Shown piece by piece: positions 57,145 to 64,000 of a stretch of 64,000 bases of DNA. The translations under genes were made by a program, and so were the position numbers. Where the stretch lies: the NCBI GenBank assembly GCA_035943995.1, contig DASZBS010000057.1, positions 1-64,000 of the forward strand, given 5' to 3'. The notes under the pieces were generated by a model. That model was not told the origin of the DNA. It was given only the letters and a program-made list of their open reading frames with translations, and searched no databases. This DNA is from Vulcanimicrobium sp035943995 (GTDB taxonomy: Bacteria > Vulcanimicrobiota > Vulcanimicrobiia > Vulcanimicrobiales > Vulcanimicrobiaceae). Each line of letters begins with the position of its first letter. Within the stretch, counting starts at the first letter, position 1.

Positions 57145-57477
57145 ATGTCGATGCAGCGATGCTGTCCGCCGGCCTCGGTGGACCGGGCCGACCGGACTGA
57201 GGACGCCGCGATCTTCAAGGCGCTCGCGGATCCGAACCGGCTCACCATGCTCGCCACGCTGGCGCGCGCCGACGATGAGGTCTGCGTCTGCGACTTCACG
57301 GGCGCGCTGCCGCTGGAGCAGCCCACGGTGTCGCATCACCTGCGCATCCTGCGCGAAGCCGGGCTCGTGACGTGCGAACGGCGCGGCACCTGGGTCTACT
57401 ACCGGCTCGCCGCCGGCGCGCGCGACCGCATCGACGCTGCCACGCACTCCGTCATCCCAGAGAAAGCACTCGCATGA
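57145..57477 (+). CDS. arsR: ArsR-family arsenical-responsive repressor
   Basis: This 110-residue winged-helix repressor has the SmtB/ArsR pattern IFKALADPNRLTMLATLARA, QPTVSHHLRILREAGLVTCE and RRGTWVYYRL. The As(III)-binding motif is EVCVCDF (Cys47 and Cys49). An additional N-terminal Cys pair (QRCCPP, Cys6-Cys7) could supply a third ligand. It heads an arsenic operon and overlaps arsI as ATGA. Release on binding trivalent arsenicals would induce the genes that follow. Confidence 0.93.
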   Translation: MSMQRCCPPASVDRADRTEDAAIFKALADPNRLTMLATLARADDEVCVCDFTGALPLEQPTVSHHLRILREAGLVTCERRGTWVYYRLAAGARDRIDAATHSVIPEKALA

Positions 57478-57863
57478 AGATGCACCTCAACCTCGCGACG
57501 CGCGATCTGGACCGCAGCGTCGCATTCTACTCCACGCTGCTCGACGCGCAGCCCGCGAAGCGACTCGCCGACTACGCGCTGTTCGTCACCGAGCAGCCGG
57601 GCTTGGAGTTGGCACTCGATTTCGACGACGGCGCGCAAGCCGGACGCGGCCAGCACTTCGGGCTCGTCGTCGATTCGTCCGACGCTGTGGATGCGCAGAT
57701 CGCGCGGCTGCAGGCGGCCGGCCACGCGGTGGACGTCGAACGCGAGGAGACGTGCTGCTACGCCGTGCAGACGAAAGTGTGGGCAAGCGACCCCGAAGGG
57801 CGCCGCTGGGAGACCTACGTCGTGCACGAAGAGTCCGAAGCGCGCGACACGTGCTGCGCGTAG
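57474..57863 (+). CDS. arsI: ArsI-type C-As lyase (vicinal oxygen chelate dioxygenase)
   Basis: This 129-residue protein of the ArsI/CadI glyoxalase-like family cleaves the carbon-arsenic bond of trivalent organoarsenicals such as methylarsenite. The likely Fe(II) ligands are His4, His61 and Glu113. The vicinal cysteines that bind the arsenical are Cys94-Cys95 in EETCCYAVQTKVWASDPEG. An extra Cys pair ends the protein (DTCCA). The ATG overlaps the arsR stop. Its presence suggests that the operon deals with methylated arsenic, not only arsenate. Confidence 0.92.
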   Translation: MKMHLNLATRDLDRSVAFYSTLLDAQPAKRLADYALFVTEQPGLELALDFDDGAQAGRGQHFGLVVDSSDAVDAQIARLQAAGHAVDVEREETCCYAVQTKVWASDPEGRRWETYVVHEESEARDTCCA

Positions 57864-57879
57864 GCGTGCACGCATCGCG

Positions 57880-58590
57880 ATGAATCCGCGCCCGGTCGTC
57901 GCGGAGTTCGTCGGGACGGCCTTTCTGCTCGCGGCGATCGTCGGGTCGGGGATCATGGCGCAGCGGTTGTGCGGCGGCAATGTCGGCCTCGCGCTGCTGG
58001 CGAACGCGCTCGCGACGGGCGGCGCGCTCGTCGCGCTGATCCTAGCATTCGGCCCGGTGTCCGGCGCGCACTTCAACCCGGCGGTGACGCTCGCGGATGC
58101 GTGGCAAGGCGGCGTCGCGCGATCCGCCGTGCTGCCGTACGTCGTCGCTCAGGTCTCCGGAGCGCTGTGCGGCACGGCGCTCGCGAACGGGATGTTCGGT
58201 CTGCCGTTGTTCTTCGCGTCCGGTCACGTGCGAACGGGTTCGGGGATGCTCGTGAGCGAGTTCGTCGCGACGTTCGGGCTGCTCGCCGTCATCTGGGGCT
58301 GCGTGCGCGCGCGGCCGGCGGCGACGCCGTACGCGGTCGCGGCCTACATCGTCGGCGCGTACTGGTTCACGCCGTCTACGTCGTTCGCGAACCCCGCCGT
58401 CACGCTCGCGCGCTCGCTCACCGACACGTTCGCCGGCATCCGCCCGCAGGACGCACCGGCCTTCGTCGTCGTGCAGCTGCTCGGCGCGTTCGCGGCGACG
58501 GCGCTGTTCGCATGGCTTTCACCCATCTCGAAGACGGTGGCCGCGGCGGTCGTCGTGCCGCACCCGGAGGTCGCGAATGCACACGGTTGA
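57880..58590 (+). CDS. Aquaporin/MIP-family channel in the ars operon
   Basis: This 236-residue membrane protein has six helices and the two half-helix motifs GAHFNPAVTLAD and TSFANPAVTLARSL of major intrinsic proteins. In some bacteria an aquaglyceroporin (AqpS) replaces the ArsB/Acr3 pump and lets As(OH)3 flow out by mass action after ArsC reduces arsenate. No ArsB or Acr3 gene is present here, so the same use is likely. It starts 16 bases after arsI and its stop overlaps the next gene by 14 bases. Confidence 0.9.
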   Translation: MNPRPVVAEFVGTAFLLAAIVGSGIMAQRLCGGNVGLALLANALATGGALVALILAFGPVSGAHFNPAVTLADAWQGGVARSAVLPYVVAQVSGALCGTALANGMFGLPLFFASGHVRTGSGMLVSEFVATFGLLAVIWGCVRARPAATPYAVAAYIVGAYWFTPSTSFANPAVTLARSLTDTFAGIRPQDAPAFVVVQLLGAFAATALFAWLSPISKTVAAAVVVPHPEVANAHG

Positions 58591-59467
58591 CCCGGCGCTG
58601 CGCGTTCGCAGCGCGAGCGCCGGCGATCTCGACGCGATCCGGCGCATCTACAACGAAGGCATCGAAGACCGCGTCGCGACGCTCGACGAAGATCCGAAAA
58701 CCGCCGACGACATCGCAGCATGGTGGTCCGTTCACCAAGACCGCTACGCGGTGCTCGTCGCGGAGAACGCGAGCGGCGACATCGCCGGGTGGGCGTCGCT
58801 GAACCCGTACTCGCACCGCTGCGCGTACGGCGGCGTCGCCGATCTTTCGGTGTACGTCACCCGCGAAGCGCGCGGTACCGGCATCGGTTCGCTGCTGCTG
58901 CGCGCGCTCGAGAAGACGGCCAAGGCGCACGAGTTCCACAAGATCGTGCTCTTCACGTTCGCGTTCAACACCGGCGGCCAGGGATTGTACCGCAAGCTCG
59001 GTTACCGCGAGGTCGGGACGTTCCGCGAGATGGGCCGGCTCGACGGGCGCTTCGTCGACGTCATGGCGATGGAGAAGATCCTCGTGCCGTTCGTGCTGTT
59101 CGTCTGCCGCCACAACACCGGCCGCTCGCAGATGGCCGAAGCGTACTTGCGACATTTCGCGGGCGACCGCGTGGAGGTCGCGTCGGCCGGCACGATCGCG
59201 GCGGACGAACCGCATCCCGGCGTCGTCGCCGCCATGGCGGACGACGGCATCGACATCCACGGCGCGCGCCCGAAGCTGATCGACCCTGCCGTGATGCAGC
59301 GCGCGGACCGTGTCATCACGATGGGCTGCGACGTCGAGGGCGTGCCGCGCATCGACGACGACTGGGGGCTGCCCGATCCGAAAGGCCAGCCGTCCGAGCG
59401 CGTGCGCGAGATTCGCGATCAGGTGAAAGCGAAGGCCGCGGCGCTCGCTCGAGCCTTCATGGAATAG
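58577..59467 (+). CDS. ArsN-like acetyltransferase fused to ArsC-like arsenate reductase
   Basis: This 296-residue fusion has two domains. Residues 1-165 are a GNAT N-acetyltransferase of the phosphinothricin/arsinothricin (ArsN) group (YNEGIEDRVATLDEDPKT, DLSVYVTREARGTGIGSLLL, GLYRKLGYREVGTFREMGRL). Residues 170-296 are a low-molecular-weight-phosphatase-fold arsenate reductase with PFVLFVCRHNTGRSQMAEAY (Cys177, Arg183) and DDDWGLPDPKG. The second cysteine usual in MGC-x3-CP is replaced (ITMGCDVEGVP), so regeneration probably needs an external thiol. The protein would inactivate an amino-containing arsenical and reduce arsenate. A shorter two-gene reading is unlikely as the frame is continuous. 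Confidence 0.9.
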   Translation: MHTVDPALRVRSASAGDLDAIRRIYNEGIEDRVATLDEDPKTADDIAAWWSVHQDRYAVLVAENASGDIAGWASLNPYSHRCAYGGVADLSVYVTREARGTGIGSLLLRALEKTAKAHEFHKIVLFTFAFNTGGQGLYRKLGYREVGTFREMGRLDGRFVDVMAMEKILVPFVLFVCRHNTGRSQMAEAYLRHFAGDRVEVASAGTIAADEPHPGVVAAMADDGIDIHGARPKLIDPAVMQRADRVITMGCDVEGVPRIDDDWGLPDPKGQPSERVREIRDQVKAKAAALARAFME

Positions 59468-59542
59468 TCGCACCGCTCAATCCGGCGCGCCTTTTGGCAC
59501 GTTCATGATCAGCGCGCTTTTCGCCCGCGCCGGAAAGCCGCG

Positions 59543-60604
59543 ATGACCTCCCAATTCGCTTCTCCTGTTCACCTGGTAACCGTCGCGACGGCCGTCCCCG
59601 ATCACGTGATCGATCAAGCGGCTGCCGCCGAGCTCGCGCGCGGCTTCTTCGCGTCGCGCATGAGCGACTACGACCGCTTGTCGCGCGTGTTCGCGTCGAC
59701 CGGCGTCGAGCGGCGGTACACCACCGTCCCGCCGGCGTGGTTTCACCAACCGCACGGCTGGGTGGAGCGGACGGACCAGTACGTGAACGGCGCGTGCGCG
59801 CTGTTCGAGCGCGTCGTCGCCCGCGCGCTCGGCGCCGCGGCGCTCGACGCGTCGCAGATCGACGCCGTCGTGTTCGTATCCTCGACCGGGATCTCGACGC
59901 CGAGCATCGAGGCGCGCATGCTGCCGAAGCTCGGCTTCCGGCCCGATGCGACGCGCGTGCCGGTGTTCGGGCTGGGCTGCGCGGGCGGCGTGTCGGGCTT
60001 CGCGCTCGCCGCGCGCCTCGCCGCCCGGCCGCGAACGAACGTCCTGCTCGTCACGATCGAGCTGTGCAGTCTGGCGTTTCGCATCGATCGCGCGACGAAG
60101 GCGGACGTCATCGCGAGCTCCCTGTTCGCCGACGGAGCGGCCGCCGCGATCTTTTCGAGCAGCGACGGCCCGGGCCCGGCGGTGATCGGCTCGAGCGAAC
60201 ATCTCTGGCCCGCGACGCTGGACGTGATGGGCTGGAGCGTCGACGAGACAGGACTCGGCGTGGCGCTGTCCCGGTCGCTCCCGTCGTTCGTCGCGTCGCG
60301 CTACCGCGACGCTTACGAAAGCGCCGTGGTGCGCATGGGGATCGATCGCGAGCAGGTCGACCGCATCATCTGCCATCCGGGCGGCGCGAAGGTCCTCGAC
60401 GCGCTCGAAACGGCGCTGGACGTCCCAACCGGCACGCTCGACCACGAGCGCACGGTGATGCGCGACTTCGGCAACATGTCGTCGCCCACGGCGCTGTTCG
60501 TGCTGGAACGTGCGATGCAGGCAGGCTTGCCGCCGCTCGCGGTGTTCGCCGCGCTGGGCCCCGGTTTCACGGCGAGCTTCGTGGCGCTGGCGAACGCGGC
60601 ATGA
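59543..60604 (+). CDS. Type III polyketide synthase (chalcone/alkylpyrone synthase family)
   Basis: This 353-residue homodimeric condensing enzyme extends an acyl-CoA starter with malonyl-CoA to give alkylpyrones or alkylresorcinols. The catalytic triad is readable: Cys146 in VFGLGCAGGVSG, His278 in IICHPGGAKVLDAL and Asn311 in DFGNMSSPTA. The C-terminal GPGFTASFVAL is also typical. The stop overlaps the methyltransferase-like gene (ATGA), the usual bpsA-bpsB type pairing that makes O-methylated alkylpyrones. A desaturase gene follows, perhaps supplying unsaturated acyl starters. Confidence 0.94.
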   Translation: MTSQFASPVHLVTVATAVPDHVIDQAAAAELARGFFASRMSDYDRLSRVFASTGVERRYTTVPPAWFHQPHGWVERTDQYVNGACALFERVVARALGAAALDASQIDAVVFVSSTGISTPSIEARMLPKLGFRPDATRVPVFGLGCAGGVSGFALAARLAARPRTNVLLVTIELCSLAFRIDRATKADVIASSLFADGAAAAIFSSSDGPGPAVIGSSEHLWPATLDVMGWSVDETGLGVALSRSLPSFVASRYRDAYESAVVRMGIDREQVDRIICHPGGAKVLDALETALDVPTGTLDHERTVMRDFGNMSSPTALFVLERAMQAGLPPLAVFAALGPGFTASFVALANAA

Positions 60605-61113
60605 CGAGCGGCGCGCTGCTACTCGCGTTCTTGACGCTGCAGCGGCTGAGCGAGCTCGTCATCGCGACGCGCAACACCAAGGCGCTGCTGCACGACGGCG
60701 CATACGAGCGCGGCGCGGGGCACTACCCGGTGATGGTCGCGCTGCACGCGACGTGGCTGGCGACGCTGTGGATCTTCGGCTGGAACCACGCAGCGTCCGC
60801 GCCGTTCGTCGCCGCGTTCGCGCTGCTGCAGGTCGCGCGGCTCTGGGTGCTGCTGACGCTGGGGCGGCGTTGGACGACGCGCATCATCGTCGCGCCCGGC
60901 GTGGCGCCCGTCACGTCGGGCCCGTTCCACTTCGTGCGGCATCCGAATTATCTGGTCGTCGCGCTGGAGATCCCGTGCGTATCGCTGGCGCTCGGACTCG
61001 CGTGGCACGCGGCGTTGTTCGCGGCGCTCAACTTCGCGATGCTGTGGTGGCGAATTCGCGCCGAGGACCATGCGTACGCGACGGAGAGCACGCGCATGCC
61101 TGTCTTGCCTTGA
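60601..61113 (+). CDS. ICMT-family membrane methyltransferase
   Basis: This 170-residue membrane protein of the isoprenylcysteine carboxyl methyltransferase family has four or five helices. The conserved SAM/substrate motif is PVTSGPFHFVRHPNYLVVAL, and an Arg-Glu-containing ending (RIRAEDHAYA) replaces the RxxxEE motif. Because it is coupled to the type III polyketide synthase, the likely substrate is the enolic hydroxyl of an alkylpyrone. ATG at 60601 overlaps the preceding stop. Confidence 0.88.
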   Translation: MTSGALLLAFLTLQRLSELVIATRNTKALLHDGAYERGAGHYPVMVALHATWLATLWIFGWNHAASAPFVAAFALLQVARLWVLLTLGRRWTTRIIVAPGVAPVTSGPFHFVRHPNYLVVALEIPCVSLALGLAWHAALFAALNFAMLWWRIRAEDHAYATESTRMPVLP

Positions 61114-61210
61114 GACGATTTCGCTTCGGGTACGTTAGCGTACAGCGCGGAGGCCGTTAGCAAGCGAGCTCGTCAATCCGGCGCCGATCGACAGGAGTTA
61201 TCTCCACCTC

Positions 61211-62065
61211 ATGGGCTCACGCAACGGCAACCTCTTCGCCGGCACCGTATTGATCTTGATCCATGTCGCCGCGCTCGCGGCCTTCTGGCCCGGATTCTTC
61301 CACTGGTCGTCGCTGATCGTGATGTCGGTGTTGATCTACGTCACCGGCGGCATCGGCATCGCGCTCGGTTTCCACCGCACGCTCACGCACCGCAGCATGC
61401 GCTTGTGGAAGCCGTTGGAATACGCGGCGGCGGTATGCGGTTGCCTGGCGCTGCAGGGGTCGCCGATCGAGTGGGTCGCGACGCACCGCGCGCACCACGC
61501 GCACACCGACCGCGAAGGCGATCCGCACGATGCGAACGCGGGCTTCCGCTGGTCGCATTTCTTGTGGATGGTCATGCCGAACCCCAACGTGCTGACACCC
61601 GAGCAGAAGCACCGTTACGCGGCCGACCTCTACGCGGACCCGTTCTACCGCTTCCTCGACAAGTCGCACCTGTTCCTGACGCTCGCGCTGGCCGCCGTGC
61701 TATTCGCGTTCGGCGGCGTGTCGTGGGTGATCTGGGGCGTGTTCGTGCGGCTCGCGCTCGTGTACCAGTTCACGTGGCTGGTGAACAGCGCCGCGCACAA
61801 GATCGGCTACCGCTCGTTCCGCACCGACGACCGCTCGACGAACTGCTGGTGGGTGGCGCTGCTCGGCTGGGGCGAAGGCTGGCACAACAACCACCACGCG
61901 TTCCCGTTCTCGGCCCGCCACGGCTTGCGCTGGTACGAGTTCGACGTCACCTGGCTGACCGTGAAAGTGCTCGCGTTCTTCCGCCTCGCGACGGATCTCA
62001 AATTGCCGACGCAGCAGATGATAGCGCGGTTGCGGTTGCCGCCGGCCGCTCTTCGCGCCGACTGA
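61211..62065 (+). CDS. Fatty-acid (acyl-CoA/acyl-lipid) desaturase
   Basis: This 284-residue membrane di-iron enzyme introduces a double bond into a fatty acyl chain, most likely at delta-9. All three histidine boxes are present: HRTLTH (55-60), HRAHH (92-96) and HNNHH in GWGEGWHNNHHAFPFSARHG. Four membrane helices surround them. It follows the polyketide genes by 97 bases; the gap holds an inverted repeat GTACG-TTAG-CGTAC (61130-61143). It ends seven bases from the stop of the convergent hypF. Confidence 0.93.
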   Translation: MGSRNGNLFAGTVLILIHVAALAAFWPGFFHWSSLIVMSVLIYVTGGIGIALGFHRTLTHRSMRLWKPLEYAAAVCGCLALQGSPIEWVATHRAHHAHTDREGDPHDANAGFRWSHFLWMVMPNPNVLTPEQKHRYAADLYADPFYRFLDKSHLFLTLALAAVLFAFGGVSWVIWGVFVRLALVYQFTWLVNSAAHKIGYRSFRTDDRSTNCWWVALLGWGEGWHNNHHAFPFSARHGLRWYEFDVTWLTVKVLAFFRLATDLKLPTQQMIARLRLPPAALRAD

Positions 62066-62072
62066 TCGCGTT

Positions 62073-64000
62073 TCAGCGCGGCGATGTGTCGCTGAGTGCC
62101 GCGAGCGCGGCTTGGCCGAGGCACAGTCCGCCGTCGTTCGCCGGTACGACGCGATTGATCCACAGCGCGGCGCCGAGCCGCGCGTGCAGCGACTCGACGA
62201 GCATGCGATTCTGAAACACCCCGCCCGACGCCGCGAGCGATCTGCCCGCGCCGAACGCTGCATGGATGCGCACCACCGCGTCGGCGACCGAAGCATGAAA
62301 TGCGCGCGCGATCGCCCCCGAGCCGCGCCCGCGCAGGCGGTCGTCGATGACGGCCGCGAGCAGCGGTGTGTAGTCCAGCTCGCCGTCGCGAAGCGGGAAA
62401 TCATACGGCGCCGTTTCGCCGGCGGTCGTCGCCAGGTGCTCGAGCCACATCGCGGCCTGTCCTTCGAACGTGATCTCGCGCGTGAAGCCGAGCAGCGCCG
62501 CGACGGTATCGAAGAGCCGTCCCATCGACGTCGTGCGAAACACGCGCACGTTCTTCGAGATCATCGCGTGCGCGTGCTCGTAGCGCGCGGGGAAGCCGAA
62601 CGGCGGTGCCGTGAGATCGGGTAAGCCGGACAGCTCGGACAGAAATCCCGCCGCCGCCTGCACCGGAAACCGCGCCGCTGCGTCGCCGCCCGGCAGCGGC
62701 GCGCTGCGCAGGTGCGCGACGCGCGTGAACCCGCCGCGCACGCTGCCCGCGAAGAACTCGCCGCCCCAGATCGCGCCGTCGTCGCCGTAGCCCGTGCCGT
62801 CGAACGCCACGCCGAGTACCTCGCGCGTCCACTCGCCGCGCTCGGCGAGCACGCTCGCGACGTGCGCGCGGTGGTGCTGGATCGCGACGTGGTCGCCCGG
62901 CATCGCGCGCGCGTACATGGTCGATGCGTACTCGGGGTGTGCGTCGTGCGCGACCAGCAGCTCGTCCTCGCGGATCCCGTACATCGCGCACAAGTCGCGC
63001 ACCGTCTCGTCGAACGCGTCGCGTGCGGGGACGTGGTCCAGATCGCCCACGTGCTGGCTCACGAACGCCTGGCCGTCCACGACGAGTGCCACCGCATTTT
63101 TCAGATCGCCGCCGACCGCGAGGATCGGCCGCGCCGACGGGATCGTCGCGATCGCCTGCGGCGCGAGCCCGCGCGCGCGCCGCAGCACCGACGGTCCCGG
63201 CGTCGTCACTCGCGCGACCGAGTCGTCGACGCGGCGCGCGATGCGGCGCTCGCCGATCAGGAACGCGTCCGCGATCCCGGCCAAGCTCGCAACGGCGTCG
63301 TCGTCGTCGTACGCCATCGGCTCGCTGGAGCGGTTCGCGCTCGTCATCACGATCGCGCCGGGCGCGCCGCACGCGAACAGCAGATGGTGCAGCGGCGTGT
63401 ACGGCAGCATCACGCCCAGCTCGCGGTTGTTGGGCGCCACGCCGTCGAGCGTGCGCCGCGCCGGGGCGAGCACGATGGGCCGCGCGACCGACGTCACCAA
63501 CGCCTCCGCCTCGCCGTCGAGCTCGATCAGCGCGCGGGCAACATCGAGGTCGCGCGCCATCACGGCGAACGGCCGCTCCTTGCGGTACTTGCGCTCGCGC
63601 AGCGCGCCGACCGCCACCGCGTTCGCCGCGTCGCACGCGAGATGATATCCGCCGATCCCTTTCACCGCGACGATCGCGCCGTCGCGCAGCATCTCCGCCG
63701 CGGCCTCGATCGCCGCCGTACCGCGCGGCTCATCGCGCCCGCCGGCGCCGTCGCGCCCGTCCGCGCGCAGCACGTACGTGGGCCCGCAGGCCGGGCACGC
63801 AACGGGCTGCGCGTGAAACCGCCGGTCGGCGGGATCGTGATATTCCGCCGCGCACGGTGCGCACATCGTCCACGGCGCCATCGTCGTCGCCGGCCGGTCG
63901 TACGGCAGCCCGAGAATGATGCTGTACCGCGGCCCGCAGTTCGTGCAGTTGACGTACGGATAGAAATATCGACGGTCTGCGGGATCGAACAGATCGCGCA
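62073..64000 (-). CDS. hypF: Carbamoyltransferase HypF, 5' end beyond the window
   Basis: This partial reading of about 642 codons runs off the right edge and lacks the N-terminal acylphosphatase domain. Visible in order are the first zinc-finger half-site (FDPADRRYFYPYVNCTNCGP), the second (MCAPCAAEYHDPADRRFHAQ and later CPACGPTY), a YrdC-like domain (VAVKGIGGYHLACDAANAVA, TSANRSSEPMAY) and a Kae1-like domain with VAIQHHRAHVASVLAE and SGGVFQNRMLVE. HypF makes the carbamoyl group that becomes the CN ligand of [NiFe] hydrogenases. The remaining hyp and hydrogenase genes would be expected to the right. Confidence 0.95.
   Translation of the reverse strand, partial: RDLFDPADRRYFYPYVNCTNCGPRYSIILGLPYDRPATTMAPWTMCAPCAAEYHDPADRRFHAQPVACPACGPTYVLRADGRDGAGGRDEPRGTAAIEAAAEMLRDGAIVAVKGIGGYHLACDAANAVAVGALRERKYRKERPFAVMARDLDVARALIELDGEAEALVTSVARPIVLAPARRTLDGVAPNNRELGVMLPYTPLHHLLFACGAPGAIVMTSANRSSEPMAYDDDDAVASLAGIADAFLIGERRIARRVDDSVARVTTPGPSVLRRARGLAPQAIATIPSARPILAVGGDLKNAVALVVDGQAFVSQHVGDLDHVPARDAFDETVRDLCAMYGIREDELLVAHDAHPEYASTMYARAMPGDHVAIQHHRAHVASVLAERGEWTREVLGVAFDGTGYGDDGAIWGGEFFAGSVRGGFTRVAHLRSAPLPGGDAAARFPVQAAAGFLSELSGLPDLTAPPFGFPARYEHAHAMISKNVRVFRTTSMGRLFDTVAALLGFTREITFEGQAAMWLEHLATTAGETAPYDFPLRDGELDYTPLLAAVIDDRLRGRGSGAIARAFHASVADAVVRIHAAFGAGRSLAASGGVFQNRMLVESLHARLGAALWINRVVPANDGGLCLGQAALAALSDTSPR

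Overview
The window is 64 kb of high-GC (about two thirds G+C by eye), gene-dense bacterial chromosome with frequent GTG and TTG starts, many 1-8 bp gene overlaps and one tRNA. There is no rRNA, CRISPR array, insertion sequence or recognisable prophage. A TonB-receptor-like outer-membrane protein, several lipoproteins and many Sec signal peptides point to a two-membrane cell. A LexA site of the CGAAC-N4-GTTCG type argues against a proteobacterium. Together with tandem S53 (sedolisin-type) peptidases and a HypF hydrogenase-maturation gene this fits a soil phylum such as Candidatus Eremiobacterota (WPS-2). That assignment is inference, not proof.

Layout. 0-5 kb: a lipoprotein, a TPR/LuxR-type regulator and a PAS-PAS-GGDEF-EAL protein, translationally coupled on the minus strand. 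5-12 kb: a class-I amidotransferase, a low-GC orphan, a candidate structured RNA with its own promoter, a YeiH exporter, a gamma-carbonic-anhydrase-like protein, a beta-propeller, an alcohol dehydrogenase and a MOSC protein. 12-17.3 kb: a tightly overlapping sulfur operon (ssuA-ssuC-ssuB, a metY homologue, a CoA-binding protein, a small exported protein) behind a cysteine-rich leader peptide and a strong terminator. 17-25.5 kb: exported proteins, an ABC transporter and a large phosphoesterase with a duplicated N-terminal module. 25.5-30.7 kb: metY-metX behind a Met/Cys-rich leader peptide and terminator, a higBA toxin-antitoxin pair, folB, and hom behind a Thr-rich leader peptide and terminator.

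30.7-35.8 kb: two diguanylate-cyclase-family proteins on the minus strand. One is an active-looking GGEEF domain fused to a STAND-like ATPase and TPR region; the other is a 7TM protein with a degenerate GGKEF. 36-40.7 kb: a TonB-receptor-like protein and its lipoprotein partner. 40.7-43 kb: tRNA-Thr(CGT), an SOS-box palindrome, an XRE regulator and small orphan genes. 43-48 kb: two tandem secreted S53 peptidases and an old-yellow enzyme. 48-56 kb: exported hydrolases, an 842-residue orphan and a pair of amidohydrolases of which one has lost its metal site. 56-59.5 kb: a methyltransferase, an HPF-like protein and an arsenic operon (arsR, arsI, an aquaporin, and an ArsN-ArsC fusion). 59.5-64 kb: a type III polyketide synthase with an ICMT-family methyltransferase, a fatty-acid desaturase, and the 3' part of hypF.

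The most coherent theme is sulfur and aspartate-family amino-acid metabolism controlled by translation. Three separate leader peptides, rich in Cys, Met/Cys and Thr, each sit between a promoter with 17-bp spacing and a strong intrinsic terminator, just ahead of genes that make or supply those amino acids. Other points of interest are the unidentified structured RNA at 6.56-6.70 kb, the arsenic operon with no dedicated efflux pump, and several promoters placed so close to start codons that the mRNAs should be leaderless.
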